Shown: one piece after another, positions 51,226 through 60,387 of the stretch | Numbering within the stretch: position 1 is the stretch's first letter | Layout: the number at the start of each line of letters is the position of its first letter | From: Novipirellula artificiosorum | GTDB lineage: Bacteria > Planctomycetota > Planctomycetia > Pirellulales > Pirellulaceae | Assembly: GCF_007860135.1 (NCBI RefSeq) | Contig: NZ_SJPV01000005.1 | Span: 496,400-560,399, forward strand | Direction of reading: 5' to 3' | Length of the DNA: 64,000 nt | Position numbers and translations under genes: made by a program | The notes under the pieces: generated by a model | Seen by the model: only the letters and a program-made list of their open reading frames with translations | What the model was told of the DNA's origin: nothing | Databases searched by the model: none

Positions 51226-52593
51226 CTAACGCAGCGTGTTCTTGTAAATCTTGCCGTCCTTCATGATGACGACAAAGTTCTTCGCCGCATCACCTACGAG
51301 GTCAAGATTTTCGAGAGGATTGCCGTCGACCAGGATCAGATCCGCGTAGGCTCCTTCCTTGACGACGCCAAGAGGCCCTTCCTGATAAGGATGACGTGGA
51401 CCACTCATCGTCAATAGTTCGGCATTGGTCGAGGTCACCATCTTGAGTGCTTCATACGGCGTGAACCACCGCTGCAACTTAACAACCATTTTTCCTTGCC
51501 GTGCCGCCGAAGCGGGATCGAACAATAGATCGGTGCCGAAAGCGATTTTCACTCCGATCGCTTTCGCCATCCTGTAGGTTCTGTCCGTGCCATCGGTGAC
51601 TTCGATGAATTTTCTTGTACTGATCGAGTTTTCGAACTTCAGTGCATCCTCATCGTTCAGGATTGGCTGCGCGCTCAGCCAGACACCATTGTCTTTCATC
51701 ATCTGAAGAGTCTTGGGATCTTTGATCAAATTGCCGTGTTCGATTGACTTAACTCCGGCCTTGATCGCGATCTGAATCGCCTCGTCGGTAAAGATATGTG
51801 CTGCGACGTACGTGTTCCAGTTTTTTGCAACGTCGACGATCGCTTTGATTTCTTCATAGCTGAATTGTGTGACATCCAATGGGTCGTAAGTAGACGTTAC
51901 TCCGCCGCCGCCCGCAATTTTGATCTGAGTGGCGCCCATACGCAGGATTTCGCGTGCTTTTTTAGTCACCTCCGGAACACCGTCTCCAATCGCAATAAGT
52001 CCATTACGCTCCCAATACGAAAGCGGGGCGCCCGGATTGCGCGGAACGTCACTGTAGGGCGTTAAATCAAAGTGGCCTCCGGTTTGCCCCAATGGAGGAC
52101 CGGACACAAGCATCCGTGGACCGGGAAATTTACCAGCATCAATGACCTTCTTGACGGCGAACGGATTACCGCCAATGTCGCGGACTGTTGTGAAACCGCG
52201 CATCAATGTTTGCTCGGCGCCGAGCAGTCCGGCAATCGCAACGTCGGACATATCAGAATTCTGAAGAAGTTGGCCCACCGAGATGTTCGATAAGTAGGTG
52301 TGCCAGTGAACGTCGATCAGGCCCGGTATCAACGTTCTGCCACCACCGTCGATGACCCTGCCGCCGGCGACAGCAAGTGGTTCGGTCGAAACTGCGGTGA
52401 TCAAGTTGCCGGTCACGACGACGTTGGCGTTTTCAATCAATGCTTCGTTCACGCCGTCAAACACGTTGACGTTCGTGAATAGCACGGGGCCTGCGGGCGT
52501 CTCTTCCTGGGCTATCGCGGGCAAGGCGAGCGTGATGGAACAGATGAGTATTGCCAACGCAAGAAGGGTATGTTTTTCAGTTTTCATATTCAT
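51226..52593 (-). CDS. Secreted amidohydrolase (imidazolonepropionase/prolidase-like)
   Basis: 455 aa with a signal peptide (LLALAILICSITLALPAIAQ). Metal site of the amidohydrolase superfamily: LIDVHWHT (HxH), IKIAGGGGV (Lys, probably carboxylated), AAHIFTDEA and IEHGNL (His ligands), and FGTDLLF (catalytic Asp). The C-terminal strand ADLILVDGNPLEN is the usual composite beta domain. Members of this secreted subgroup include Xaa-Pro dipeptidases and carboxypeptidases with broad substrates; substrate here is unknown. It looks intact, unlike most neighbours. Confidence 0.85.
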   Translation of the reverse strand: MNMKTEKHTLLALAILICSITLALPAIAQEETPAGPVLFTNVNVFDGVNEALIENANVVVTGNLITAVSTEPLAVAGGRVIDGGGRTLIPGLIDVHWHTYLSNISVGQLLQNSDMSDVAIAGLLGAEQTLMRGFTTVRDIGGNPFAVKKVIDAGKFPGPRMLVSGPPLGQTGGHFDLTPYSDVPRNPGAPLSYWERNGLIAIGDGVPEVTKKAREILRMGATQIKIAGGGGVTSTYDPLDVTQFSYEEIKAIVDVAKNWNTYVAAHIFTDEAIQIAIKAGVKSIEHGNLIKDPKTLQMMKDNGVWLSAQPILNDEDALKFENSISTRKFIEVTDGTDRTYRMAKAIGVKIAFGTDLLFDPASAARQGKMVVKLQRWFTPYEALKMVTSTNAELLTMSGPRHPYQEGPLGVVKEGAYADLILVDGNPLENLDLVGDAAKNFVVIMKDGKIYKNTLR

Positions 52594-52646
52594 TGACTTT
52601 GCTTTTGAATTCTTTCTTCACGTCGGTCGGGTTAAAAGCTCGAGTT

Positions 52647-52768
52647 CTATTCCTCGCCGAATCCCGCGTTGAGCTTCGCTTCCTGTTCGTGGGTCAGGTT
52701 GGATTTGATGAGCGTTCCAATCTGGCCTTTCATTTCTTCTTCGACTTTGTCCAACGGGGCGCTTCGCT
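52647..52768 (-). pseudogene. C-terminal scrap of a small protein (DUF1269-like?)
   Basis: About 40 codons ending in TAG at 52647: SAPLDKVEEEMKGQIGTLIK then SNLTHEQEAKLNAGFGEE. The pattern of a LIKSNLT turn and a helix EQEAKLNAGFG resembles the very end of DUF1269-type membrane-associated proteins. It has no start and merges upstream into the end of the HdeD-like gene, so it is a leftover joined by deletion. Low certainty. Confidence 0.35.
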
Positions 52769-53164
52769 CTAGGCTGCTTCTGGTGCTTCCAAACGATCTT
52801 GCTGTTTAAGTTTTGCGCGAATCACGCAGGAGGCCATGGCCAGTCCAATGCCATCGGACAACAGATTCAAACCGAACCAGACGCCCAGCAACCAGACGGC
52901 ACCCGCTGGCCCCTGTGCCCAGATCAGACCGCCCAGGAACAAGCCCGTGACGCCGCTAAACAATAGCCAGCTCCAACCTTGCTCTGGTCGAACTTGAAAG
53001 GCCGTCGCCACCTGAATCAAACTCTGCACAACGATGCTGATGGCCAAAACCACGCTCAGCGTCAGAGCGGCGATGCCGGGAGCGAACAGCACTGAAATCC
53101 CACCCAGCAAGTAAAGCACACCCAGCAACAACTTCCAGATGAATGCCCCCGAGGACCGATTCAC
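52769..53164 (-). CDS. HdeD/DUF308-like membrane protein
   Basis: 131 aa. Hydrophobic segments LLLGVLYLLGGISVLFAPGI, LTLSVVLAISIVVQSLIQV, WLLFSGVTGLFLGGLIW and AVWLLGVWFGLNLLSDGIGL match the second to sixth helices of HdeD proteins (about 180 aa, six helices), each with the family's Gly-rich faces. The N-terminal helix seems missing, and both flanks are damaged DNA, so the gene may be a shortened copy. HdeD is linked to acid resistance in enterics; role here unknown. Confidence 0.7.
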   Translation of the reverse strand: MNRSSGAFIWKLLLGVLYLLGGISVLFAPGIAALTLSVVLAISIVVQSLIQVATAFQVRPEQGWSWLLFSGVTGLFLGGLIWAQGPAGAVWLLGVWFGLNLLSDGIGLAMASCVIRAKLKQQDRLEAPEAA

Positions 53165-53248
53165 ATCGTCAATGGAATGAATAGGTTTGACATGTCAGCG
53201 GTTTCTCGACAGGTCTCTAACCTAACGGCTTTGGGTGTTGAGGGCCAT

Positions 53249-53986
53249 TCAGCGGAAGGCTCGAAGTCCAGAAATCAATATGCAAAAAGCGCAACCGGCC
53301 TTCGGTGCGCTAACAGCGTTCCCGAATCGTTCAAGTGCAAGACGCTTCGTTCGGCATGGCATTGGACCGAAGGGCCGGCGGGACATCAATAGGTTTGCTG
53401 CATCTTGCTCGGTCCTCCACCAAGGTCGTGCGCCAAGCGCGTCGATTAACAAGCAACAAACGACACCACGCTTGGCTGCCCGAATCACAGCCTCCAGGAC
53501 TTCATCTGCAGTGCCCCCGGCATTCCAGATGTAGAACTCCATCAGCACGCTTGTCTTCGCCGAATCAATGTCGTTGACGATGGCTTCGAGGATCTCTTGC
53601 GTATTCGACATTAAGTCGAAATTGCTACCGCAGACTGTAGGAAATCCGATCAGTCGACGACCGATTTTGTCCATGCACTGGACGTCGGGCGAGTGCCGAG
53701 GCCAATCAACATCCGTCAATCGTTTCCGGATCGTAGCATCCGCTATCTCTCGGAAATCCACACGCATCGTCTTGATGCCTTGCCCACGTCGTCTGCCAAT
53801 GAGGCGTTCTCCAATCAGTAGATCAGCAGCCGCGCCAACAAACGGCGTTTCCGAAACAAGAAGCATCCCGGCCAGGGCGACTCCTGTTGCCGGTCGCTTC
53901 ATTACAACGCGAGCCGAAAGTGCAACGACGATCAGTCCATGTAATAGTACTGCGATTGTGGACGGATTTAGGAACAGGTATTTCAT
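53249..53986 (-). pseudogene. Cardiolipin synthase-like protein cut before the HKD motifs
   Basis: The frame has 245 codons, the first about 195 recognisable. Two hydrophobic segments at the N-terminus (IAVLLHGLIVVALSARVVM and GVALAGMLLVSETPFVGAAA) are the PLD N-terminal membrane domain, and ILEAIVNDIDSAKTSVLMEF then YIWNAGGTADEVLEAVIRAA and CCLLIDALGARPWW are the first part of the phospholipase D fold. After this point (about 53400) the sequence is unrelated; both catalytic HxKxxxxD motifs are absent. An inactive remnant of a phospholipid synthase. Confidence 0.7.
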
Positions 53987-54172
53987 AGGTCGTCATCATT
54001 AAAACGTCATTTGATTGGTATGCTGCTTTTGCAGGCACCGCTAAGGAATGCACCTTCGTTCCTGCACCGCCGACAAAGAATGTTAGTTCGGTTTGGATAT
54101 CCTCGCGATAAAGGCGTGTTTTCAACTCCGTTCACACGTGTGATAAACAGTGGACAAACCGGTCGAAGTAGC

Positions 54173-56386
54173 TCAAAAACGCGGTGTGGCCCATTGGTTC
54201 CAGTTGATCTGGTTAAGCACCATTTGCGCGTTGGCCATGGCATCGACTAGACCCCGGACGCTTCCAATCGTCGCGTAGAGGCTCGCGAGCACCTCGTCGT
54301 CAAATTCGGACTGCTCGGAATTCGCTTGCAGTCCATCAAACTGGCTTTCCAATTCGTGTGTGAACTGCTTTAGTTCGGTTTGCTGATCATTCATCACATC
54401 GCGCGGCTCGAGCTTGGCCCAGCGTTCAAACACACTCTGCAGAGACACTCGAAGTCGATCGGTCACGACGGCAAAGGAATCAGGCAACTGTTTTGCGTGG
54501 TTGGCGAACTCATGTTGAGAGTTCTCCAGCGCCTGGAGACGGTTGACAATGCTTTGCATGGCGTCATCTAACTGCTGAACCTTGTCCGGTGAATTATCGG
54601 GAAACTGCTTGTAGTCAAGCCGTTTTTTCAATGCTTGGACTTTCGCGGATGCCGGCAAGACCATCGAGTCCAAGTATCGTTTTCGTTGGACTTGCGACCC
54701 GGTGCGATTTCCATGGCGCTCCCACGCATAGGAGCTGGTGACTCTTGCACAACCACTAAAGAACCAACGAACACTGTTCAGCATCGTCTGTTCTGATTTC
54801 ATCGAACCCATCAGCGTCTGCACGATGCCAACGATGACCAGGGCAAACAGAACCAACATGGCTCCGCTGACAATCCCCATGAACGAGTAACTTTGATTGT
54901 TGCTGATTCCGCTGATCACCACGAATGCCGGCAGCACGACCGATCGGAGCGCCGTCAATCGACCAACGAGGAATAATCGAGCGAGAAACACAAAAACAAA
55001 GATGAGCGACAGCAGCTCCGGTCCGGTGCTGAGACGCGGCATGACTAGAAAATACACCGGCGCCACCAAGCCCCACAAGACAATGAACACGATAGGAACG
55101 AGACGCAATACGTTCATAGGCGTCCTCACGGCCATCAAGCCAAAACTCACGGCCAGGTTGGGCACACTTGGACCGGTGGGAGGATTGACGTAAATCCAGA
55201 AAAACCAACCGACGATGAATGAGACCGCAGGAAGCAATCCAAAGGTGAACCTCGCAGCGTCCCACCGCGGCGGCCGATAAAGGTCCGTCGGCAATGCGTG
55301 CGCATCGAGTTCCTTGACCGGCGAGAGGTCCGAGAGTACACGCATGATGCGTAGCAGTCTGCCGCTGGTTCGATGAAGCAAATTCAATTGACTGGCAAAG
55401 TTCAACAACGCCGCTCGTTCAAGATGAGAAAGCCGGACGCCCGAATCTTGGACCAGCTTCAATTCCTGCCACTGCAGCAGCGATTCATCACCATCCTCAG
55501 GTTCGCTGGCCTCTTCGCCGGCCGATCTTGCTTGCCACAAACTCTCGATCCGCGCTAACCGCTGCTGTAGTGTTTCGAGCGAAGAGTGGACTTGCGGTAA
55601 CAGGCGGTCCAAGTCCAGTTGCCGACAGTCAGCGATGCTCTGCTGCCACGGCTCCATCGCGTCGACGGTCGCACGACTCGCGACGCGAAAGGATTCCCAA
55701 GCACGTTTTCTCGAGGCAACCGACGGTGTGTCCCCATACGCCGCATCAATGGTCGACAGCATCTGTGATAAGGTTCCGGCAAGTTTAGCTCGCTTTGCGG
55801 GTGCGTCATCGGTGAGCTCTCCCTTTTCCAATTGATGACGATACGTAGCGAACAGTTCCTGGAATTGCTGCCAGAATTCTTGACCATGCCGGTTGAGTGC
55901 ATCTCCCGCGTGCTGCGGCCAAAGAATGATGCTGATGGCTGTGTAAATGACAACTCCCGCAGTCGTCTCTAAGTATCGGAAGGTGGCGAAGGAGAAGGCG
56001 TAGTCAATCTTGCCGTAGGTCGTCGCCCAGACGAGCGATGGCATGAACCCGGCGACGAGCCATGCATAGGCGTACCGGCTGGACTGCATGAAGTAGCCGA
56101 TCACGACGAGGTAGAGCGCGTGGTACACAAGCGTGAGAGAACTGTCCTGTGCGAACAAGGCCAACCCCAACATTCCCACGCCCAGACCAAACGTTGTACC
56201 GATGATCCGCATGATGCCTTTGCTGAGCGACGCGCCGGTGGTATCCAGACTGATCAGTGCGATTGCCAGGGCACCATACTTTGGCAACTCCCAGTTCAAC
56301 GACAGCGCGAGCCAATATAGCAGCACCATACTGAGCGCAAGCTTGAAAGCTTGCTGCATGTTCACGACAGTTGGCGTAGGGATCAC
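54173..56386 (-). CDS. FUSC-family inner-membrane transporter (AaeB/YccS-like)
   Basis: 737 aa. Two sets of about five or six hydrophobic helices, the first in residues 8-160 (FKLALSMVLLYWLALSLNW, LISLDTTGASLSKGIMRIIG, a characteristic start) and the second at 385-545 (FTFGLLPAVSFIVGWFFWIY onward), each followed by a soluble helical region of 180-200 residues: the duplicated FUSC architecture. Such pumps export aromatic acids or other small amphipathic compounds. Gene order DUF1656, HlyD, FUSC on one strand matches the aaeXAB layout of E. coli. Substrate not determinable. Confidence 0.85.
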   Translation of the reverse strand: MIPTPTVVNMQQAFKLALSMVLLYWLALSLNWELPKYGALAIALISLDTTGASLSKGIMRIIGTTFGLGVGMLGLALFAQDSSLTLVYHALYLVVIGYFMQSSRYAYAWLVAGFMPSLVWATTYGKIDYAFSFATFRYLETTAGVVIYTAISIILWPQHAGDALNRHGQEFWQQFQELFATYRHQLEKGELTDDAPAKRAKLAGTLSQMLSTIDAAYGDTPSVASRKRAWESFRVASRATVDAMEPWQQSIADCRQLDLDRLLPQVHSSLETLQQRLARIESLWQARSAGEEASEPEDGDESLLQWQELKLVQDSGVRLSHLERAALLNFASQLNLLHRTSGRLLRIMRVLSDLSPVKELDAHALPTDLYRPPRWDAARFTFGLLPAVSFIVGWFFWIYVNPPTGPSVPNLAVSFGLMAVRTPMNVLRLVPIVFIVLWGLVAPVYFLVMPRLSTGPELLSLIFVFVFLARLFLVGRLTALRSVVLPAFVVISGISNNQSYSFMGIVSGAMLVLFALVIVGIVQTLMGSMKSEQTMLNSVRWFFSGCARVTSSYAWERHGNRTGSQVQRKRYLDSMVLPASAKVQALKKRLDYKQFPDNSPDKVQQLDDAMQSIVNRLQALENSQHEFANHAKQLPDSFAVVTDRLRVSLQSVFERWAKLEPRDVMNDQQTELKQFTHELESQFDGLQANSEQSEFDDEVLASLYATIGSVRGLVDAMANAQMVLNQINWNQWATPRF

Positions 56387-56486
56387 GTGTGTGGTTGTCT
56401 TTTAGTTGCAGTATCATGTCGTGGCTGGGACATCTTGCTCCAGCACCTCGGCCGAAAGCCACAGCCACCGAAAGAATCACCAGTCA

Positions 56487-57761
56487 CTACTTACGAATCG
56501 CGATGGACGCAGTCATACCGGACACCAAGTGAATGTCCTTGGGGATATTGTCAAAGCGGATCCGCACCGGGACACGCTGAGCCAATCGAATCCACTCAAA
56601 CGTGGGTTGAATCGTGGGAACGATATTGCTGGGGCCGTCTGTTTGAGCGAGGTTGGGTGGATTGATGGCGTAACCGATGCTCTCGACATGCGCCTTCAGA
56701 GGCTGGTTGTGATGACTCATCAGCGTGATGATCGCTTCGTCGCCGGGCTGGATATGTTTCAGCTTTGTTTCCTGGAAATAGGCATCGACCCGAAAGGAAG
56801 ACGAATCGACAAACAGCGCGAAGGGCGTCCCGGCCGAAACAAACGTGTCGCCCAACAGGCTCATGTTGGAGATATAGCCGTCGGCAGGGGCGTAGATTGA
56901 AGTCCAGTTCAAATTGAGCTGTGCTTGTTCCAACTGCACGTTTGCGCTTTGGATGCGATAGTTCGCATCACCCGGTTCACCCAAGTTTGCCTTGGCTTGG
57001 TCCAAGTCGGCGTTGGCGGTCAACACGCCAGCTTCGGCTTCGGCCAATCCGTTCTCGGCAATCACCAAATTGGCTTTCGCCTCACGGACGGCTGCCTGCG
57101 CCTGCACGACGGCTGACTTGGCCTGTGCAAGACCGGCGTTCGCACTATCGACTTCCGCCTGATACGCTTGCACCGAAGCCGCCTTTGCCTGCGCGGTTTG
57201 CACTGACCCCGCTTTGCTGTCGGCAAGCTTCTGGGCTCGCTCGGCCTCTCGCTGGGCTTCGGCGAGTTGCGCCTTGACTTGAGCGATCTTTGCCGTGGCG
57301 GAGGTGACTCCCGACTCGGCTTCTGCCACCGACGCGTTAGCCGACTCCACACCGGCCTGGGCAGCATCGATTTGGCTCTTCGCCGATATCGCGGCAGCCT
57401 CGCTCTGTTTGACCCCCGCTTTGGCGGCGCGGACGGCGGCCTCCAATTGAGCGACGCTTTGTTTCGCCTGAATCAGCGATACCTCTGCTTGATCAACGGC
57501 CAATTGGTATTGGCTGGGGTCAATTTGAAACAGCAGATCACCTTTGCTGACCGCTTGATTGTCCTTGACCGAAATCTTTACCAAGTAACCATTCACCCGC
57601 GGAGCGATCTGCACTACATCCGCCCGCACCTGACCGTCGCGCGTCCAGGGAGCGCACTGGTATCGGCTGTAAAGCAAATAAGCACATGCCGAGGCTGCCA
57701 CTACAACGGTCGTCGTGACAAGCTTGGGGATGAGCTTCTTGATCGAGTCTTTGGATAGCAT
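56487..57761 (-). CDS. HlyD-family membrane fusion protein with long coiled coil
   Basis: 424 aa. Single membrane anchor at about 13-31 (LVTTTVVVAASACAYLLYS), biotinyl-lipoyl half VQIAPRVNGYLVKISVKDNQ, then an unusually long Ala/Gln/Glu-rich helical region (about 88-275, with repeats such as AQAGVESANASVAEAESGVT) expected to form an extended hairpin, and the second lipoyl half LNWTSIYAPADGYISNMSLL. C-terminal beta-barrel domain ends DIHLVSGMTASIAIRK. It would bridge the FUSC pump to the outer-membrane factor encoded at 58320. Confidence 0.9.
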   Translation of the reverse strand: MLSKDSIKKLIPKLVTTTVVVAASACAYLLYSRYQCAPWTRDGQVRADVVQIAPRVNGYLVKISVKDNQAVSKGDLLFQIDPSQYQLAVDQAEVSLIQAKQSVAQLEAAVRAAKAGVKQSEAAAISAKSQIDAAQAGVESANASVAEAESGVTSATAKIAQVKAQLAEAQREAERAQKLADSKAGSVQTAQAKAASVQAYQAEVDSANAGLAQAKSAVVQAQAAVREAKANLVIAENGLAEAEAGVLTANADLDQAKANLGEPGDANYRIQSANVQLEQAQLNLNWTSIYAPADGYISNMSLLGDTFVSAGTPFALFVDSSSFRVDAYFQETKLKHIQPGDEAIITLMSHHNQPLKAHVESIGYAINPPNLAQTDGPSNIVPTIQPTFEWIRLAQRVPVRIRFDNIPKDIHLVSGMTASIAIRK

Positions 57762-57830
57762 TGTTTATTCATCAAACTATGTTGTTGAGCCTTGTGACTG
57801 TAGCTTCTAGCCGCAGTAGTCTTGGGATTT

Positions 57831-57849
57831 CTGGGGCAGGATGCCCCAG
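57831..57849. repeat. Short intergenic palindrome
   Basis: CTGGGGC-AGGAT-GCCCCAG gives a perfect 7-bp stem in the 109-base gap between the DUF1656 and HlyD genes. I recall similar GGGGCAGGATGCCCC sequences scattered in Rhodopirellula intergenic regions. It could act as a weak terminator or mRNA stabiliser within the operon. Confidence 0.5.
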
Positions 57850-57870
57850 TCACGTTTGCGATTGCGTTGA

Positions 57871-58089
57871 TCAGGGCGGCAAATAGAAAAGGCCAATCAG
57901 TGACGTCAGCATGACCCAGAAAGCGAGGAACGCGATCTCAGTCCGCCAGAAATACTGACTCAGCCCCGTTGCGTTGAGCAAGCGTGTCAGTCCAAGCGTG
58001 GCTAGATATCCCAATACCACCGTGATCATGAAGGGCGGCAGGTAGACCCAGGTGAAAGAAATCTCGGACGGGATCTGATCGGCCAACAT
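57871..58089 (-). CDS. DUF1656 (AaeX-like) small membrane protein
   Basis: 72 aa. An N-terminal EISFTWVYLPPFM segment and two hydrophobic helices (ITVVLGYLATLGLTRLLNA and EIAFLAFWVMLTSLIGLFYL) are the DUF1656 pattern. AaeX-like proteins are regularly encoded before a HlyD adaptor and FUSC transporter but have no assigned role. First gene of the efflux operon, divergent from the outer-membrane factor gene; the 230-base gap is AT-rich around 58110-58150 and should hold both promoters. Confidence 0.85.
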   Translation of the reverse strand: MLADQIPSEISFTWVYLPPFMITVVLGYLATLGLTRLLNATGLSQYFWRTEIAFLAFWVMLTSLIGLFYLPP

Positions 58090-58319
58090 CGGGAAATACC
58101 GGCTTTAACGATTAGCAAAAATAAATACGAACAGTACACATTGTATTAGTCGTCCTGCCTGAATTGAGAGAATTGGGGCCTGTGGCACCAAAAACATCCA
58201 ATGGAATCAGGATTTCGAGGCGGTCGTGCCGAATTCTCCAGTAGTTCAGCCTTTACGGATTGGCCGGACATCGCATTTGCTACGCATTGGATCGCCCAGG
58301 GGACGGAGTCTTGAGGAAA

Positions 58320-60014
58320 ATGAACGCGCTCAACCGTCGACTAGGAAAGACGGCTTGTTTGCGTTCGTTGCTCCTTGCAGTTGGCCTCCTCTGCAACACC
58401 GGCTGCCAACTCAAGCAATGGGCTCACAACCAGCTGAAAGTCGGCCCTGAGTACTGCCAACCCCAGGCAAGCGTTTCGGAAAATTGGATTGATGCCGGCG
58501 AGGTGCACCTTGATCAAACCACCTGGAGCGATCCTCAGTGGTGGTCGAACCTCAACGATCCGTTGCTCGACAGCCTGATTCAGACAGCATACCAACAGAA
58601 TCTGTCGCTCCGTGAAGCGGGATGGCGGGTGATGCAGGCACGCGCGATCCGTGACATCAACGTTGGAAACCTGTTTCCTCAATCTCAAACAGCGTACGGT
58701 CAATACGACAGGATTCTTGAGAGCCAGTCCGTTGCGACGCCCGTCCCTCTTCGCGCGTTTGACAAATGGTCCACTGGGTTCAACCTTGCCTGGGAAGTCG
58801 ACGTGTGGGGGCGTTATCGTCGCTCCATCGCGTCGGCCGAAGCTAACTTAGAAGCCTCGGTCGGCGACCGCGATGCCATCATGATCAGCTTGTTCGCGGA
58901 AGTGGCAACGGCCTATACTGACTATCGAACCTCGCAAAAAGAACTTGAGTACGCGAAACGCAATGCAGAGATCCAAGAAAGCTCGCTGGAACTCACTCAG
59001 AAGAAAGCGAACAGTGGTGCAACCGGATTTACCGGTGTCTATCTTGCCACGTCGAGTCTTGAATCAACCAGAGCGGGTATCCCCAATATCGAGATTCAAC
59101 TCCGCCAGGCGAACAACCAGCTTTGCACGCTGCTGGGGCTCCCCACTCAAGATCTTTCACCCATGCTCGGCGAAGGCGAAATCCCAACCGCACCGCCGGA
59201 CGTCGTGGTAGGCATTCCAGCCAACTTGCTGCGCAGGCGACCGGATGTTCGCGCCTCCGAACGATCCGTCGCAGCACAGAGTGAGCAGATCGGAATTGCG
59301 ATCGCTGACTTGTACCCTGCCTTCACGATCACAGGCCAGATTGCATGGGAGAGTGAGCGGTTCGGTGATCTATTTCGGTCAGCGAGCAACGCTGGTTCGG
59401 TCGGCCCTGGATTTCAATGGAACCTATTGAATTACGGTCGCATCAAGAATAATGTCCAATTGCAACAGTACGGTCTGCAGGAGCTGATTGCCAGTTACCA
59501 GGGCACCGTGCTGAACGCGAACCAAGAAGTGGAAGATGCGATCGTTGCGTTTCTCAAGACCCAGCAGCGGTATCGAACACTCCAGAAAAGTGTGGAGGCG
59601 ACCGAGGAAGCGTTAAAGCTGCTGACGCTCTCGTATGAGGAAGGCGAAACGGACTTCACTGGTGTCTTCCTCTTGCAGGGAGCGCTCGTTGGATCGCAAA
59701 ACCAGCTAGCGCAGGCGCAAGGTGATGTGACGACCAGCCTGGTTCAATTGTACAAAGCACTTGGAGGTGGCTGGGAAGTGCGATGCCGCGGCTTCTCCGC
59801 TGGAAATCAGATGGAATCATCAGTGTCAATGATCGAGGCACCGATGGATTTGGACAGCTTGCCCATAAGCGATCCTGCTACCGTCGCGGAAGCTCAAGAT
59901 CGAGAGATGGCTTCTCGTGAGAAGACAGACAAGCCGGAAGCTGACCTGACAGAACTCCTCAGAGAATCGCGGCAAGACTCGTTTTCCAATGTGAAGTTCA
60001 ACACCGATGAGTAG
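58320..60014 (+). CDS. Outer-membrane efflux lipoprotein (NodT/TolC-like)
   Basis: 564 aa from ATG 58320, preceded by GAGG six bases upstream; the frame is open to 58260. Lipoprotein signal: LLLAVGLLCNTGCQ with likely acylated Cys29. Two OEP repeats: LDSLIQTAYQQNLSLREAGW and WEVDVWGRYRRSIASAEANL in the first, RRRPDVRASERSVAAQSEQI, AIADLYPAFTITGQI and WNLLNYGRIKNNVQLQQYGL in the second, as in the NodT class of outer-membrane factors. The C-terminal 75 residues after GGGWEV are an unconserved acidic tail. It likely completes the divergent tripartite efflux pump. Confidence 0.92.
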   Translation: MNALNRRLGKTACLRSLLLAVGLLCNTGCQLKQWAHNQLKVGPEYCQPQASVSENWIDAGEVHLDQTTWSDPQWWSNLNDPLLDSLIQTAYQQNLSLREAGWRVMQARAIRDINVGNLFPQSQTAYGQYDRILESQSVATPVPLRAFDKWSTGFNLAWEVDVWGRYRRSIASAEANLEASVGDRDAIMISLFAEVATAYTDYRTSQKELEYAKRNAEIQESSLELTQKKANSGATGFTGVYLATSSLESTRAGIPNIEIQLRQANNQLCTLLGLPTQDLSPMLGEGEIPTAPPDVVVGIPANLLRRRPDVRASERSVAAQSEQIGIAIADLYPAFTITGQIAWESERFGDLFRSASNAGSVGPGFQWNLLNYGRIKNNVQLQQYGLQELIASYQGTVLNANQEVEDAIVAFLKTQQRYRTLQKSVEATEEALKLLTLSYEEGETDFTGVFLLQGALVGSQNQLAQAQGDVTTSLVQLYKALGGGWEVRCRGFSAGNQMESSVSMIEAPMDLDSLPISDPATVAEAQDREMASREKTDKPEADLTELLRESRQDSFSNVKFNTDE

Positions 60015-60345
60015 TCGAATCCGCGCGTTTGGAGATTTTATCCGACTCTTCGTTCGTTATGGCCTCCACGTCCGAGAGGTACTCGTTGGTCTGCTGATGC
60101 TGCTAGTGCTTGGTGGAGTGGCGATCTCGTATTTGGAAGACATCCCACTAGACCGGGCGATCTACTTCGCGTTCATAACGGGCTTGTCGATCGGATACGG
60201 CGATATCACTCCCAAAACTGGAATGGGGTGCGTGGTCAGCATCGGCATTGGCATAATCGGTATGATCTTTGTCGGCATGACCGTTGCCGTTGCCACGCAA
60301 GCTTTGGCCGATACGATCAGGGTAAGATCAGAACATAAGCGATAG
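60007..60345 (+). CDS. Two-helix potassium channel
   Basis: 112 aa. First membrane helix VLVGLLMLLVLGGVAISYL, pore helix and filter AFITGLSIGYGDITPK (Gly63-Tyr64-Gly65-Asp66 as the K+ selectivity filter), second helix VSIGIGIIGMIFVGMTVAVA. This is the minimal KcsA-like Ion_trans_2 channel with no voltage sensor or cytosolic RCK domain. The start overlaps the outer-membrane factor gene by 8 bases, so translational coupling is likely, which is unusual for a channel. The next gene, a cation/proton antiporter, is convergent. Confidence 0.88.
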   Translation: MSSRIRAFGDFIRLFVRYGLHVREVLVGLLMLLVLGGVAISYLEDIPLDRAIYFAFITGLSIGYGDITPKTGMGCVVSIGIGIIGMIFVGMTVAVATQALADTIRVRSEHKR

Positions 60346-60387
60346 ACGGGCCACTGTGGATTGAGGACAAGCCCTCAGTCGACTGCT

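Noticed and set aside
56406..56900. 164-aa plus-strand frame over the HlyD gene end
   Set aside because: Antisense to a well-supported adaptor protein.
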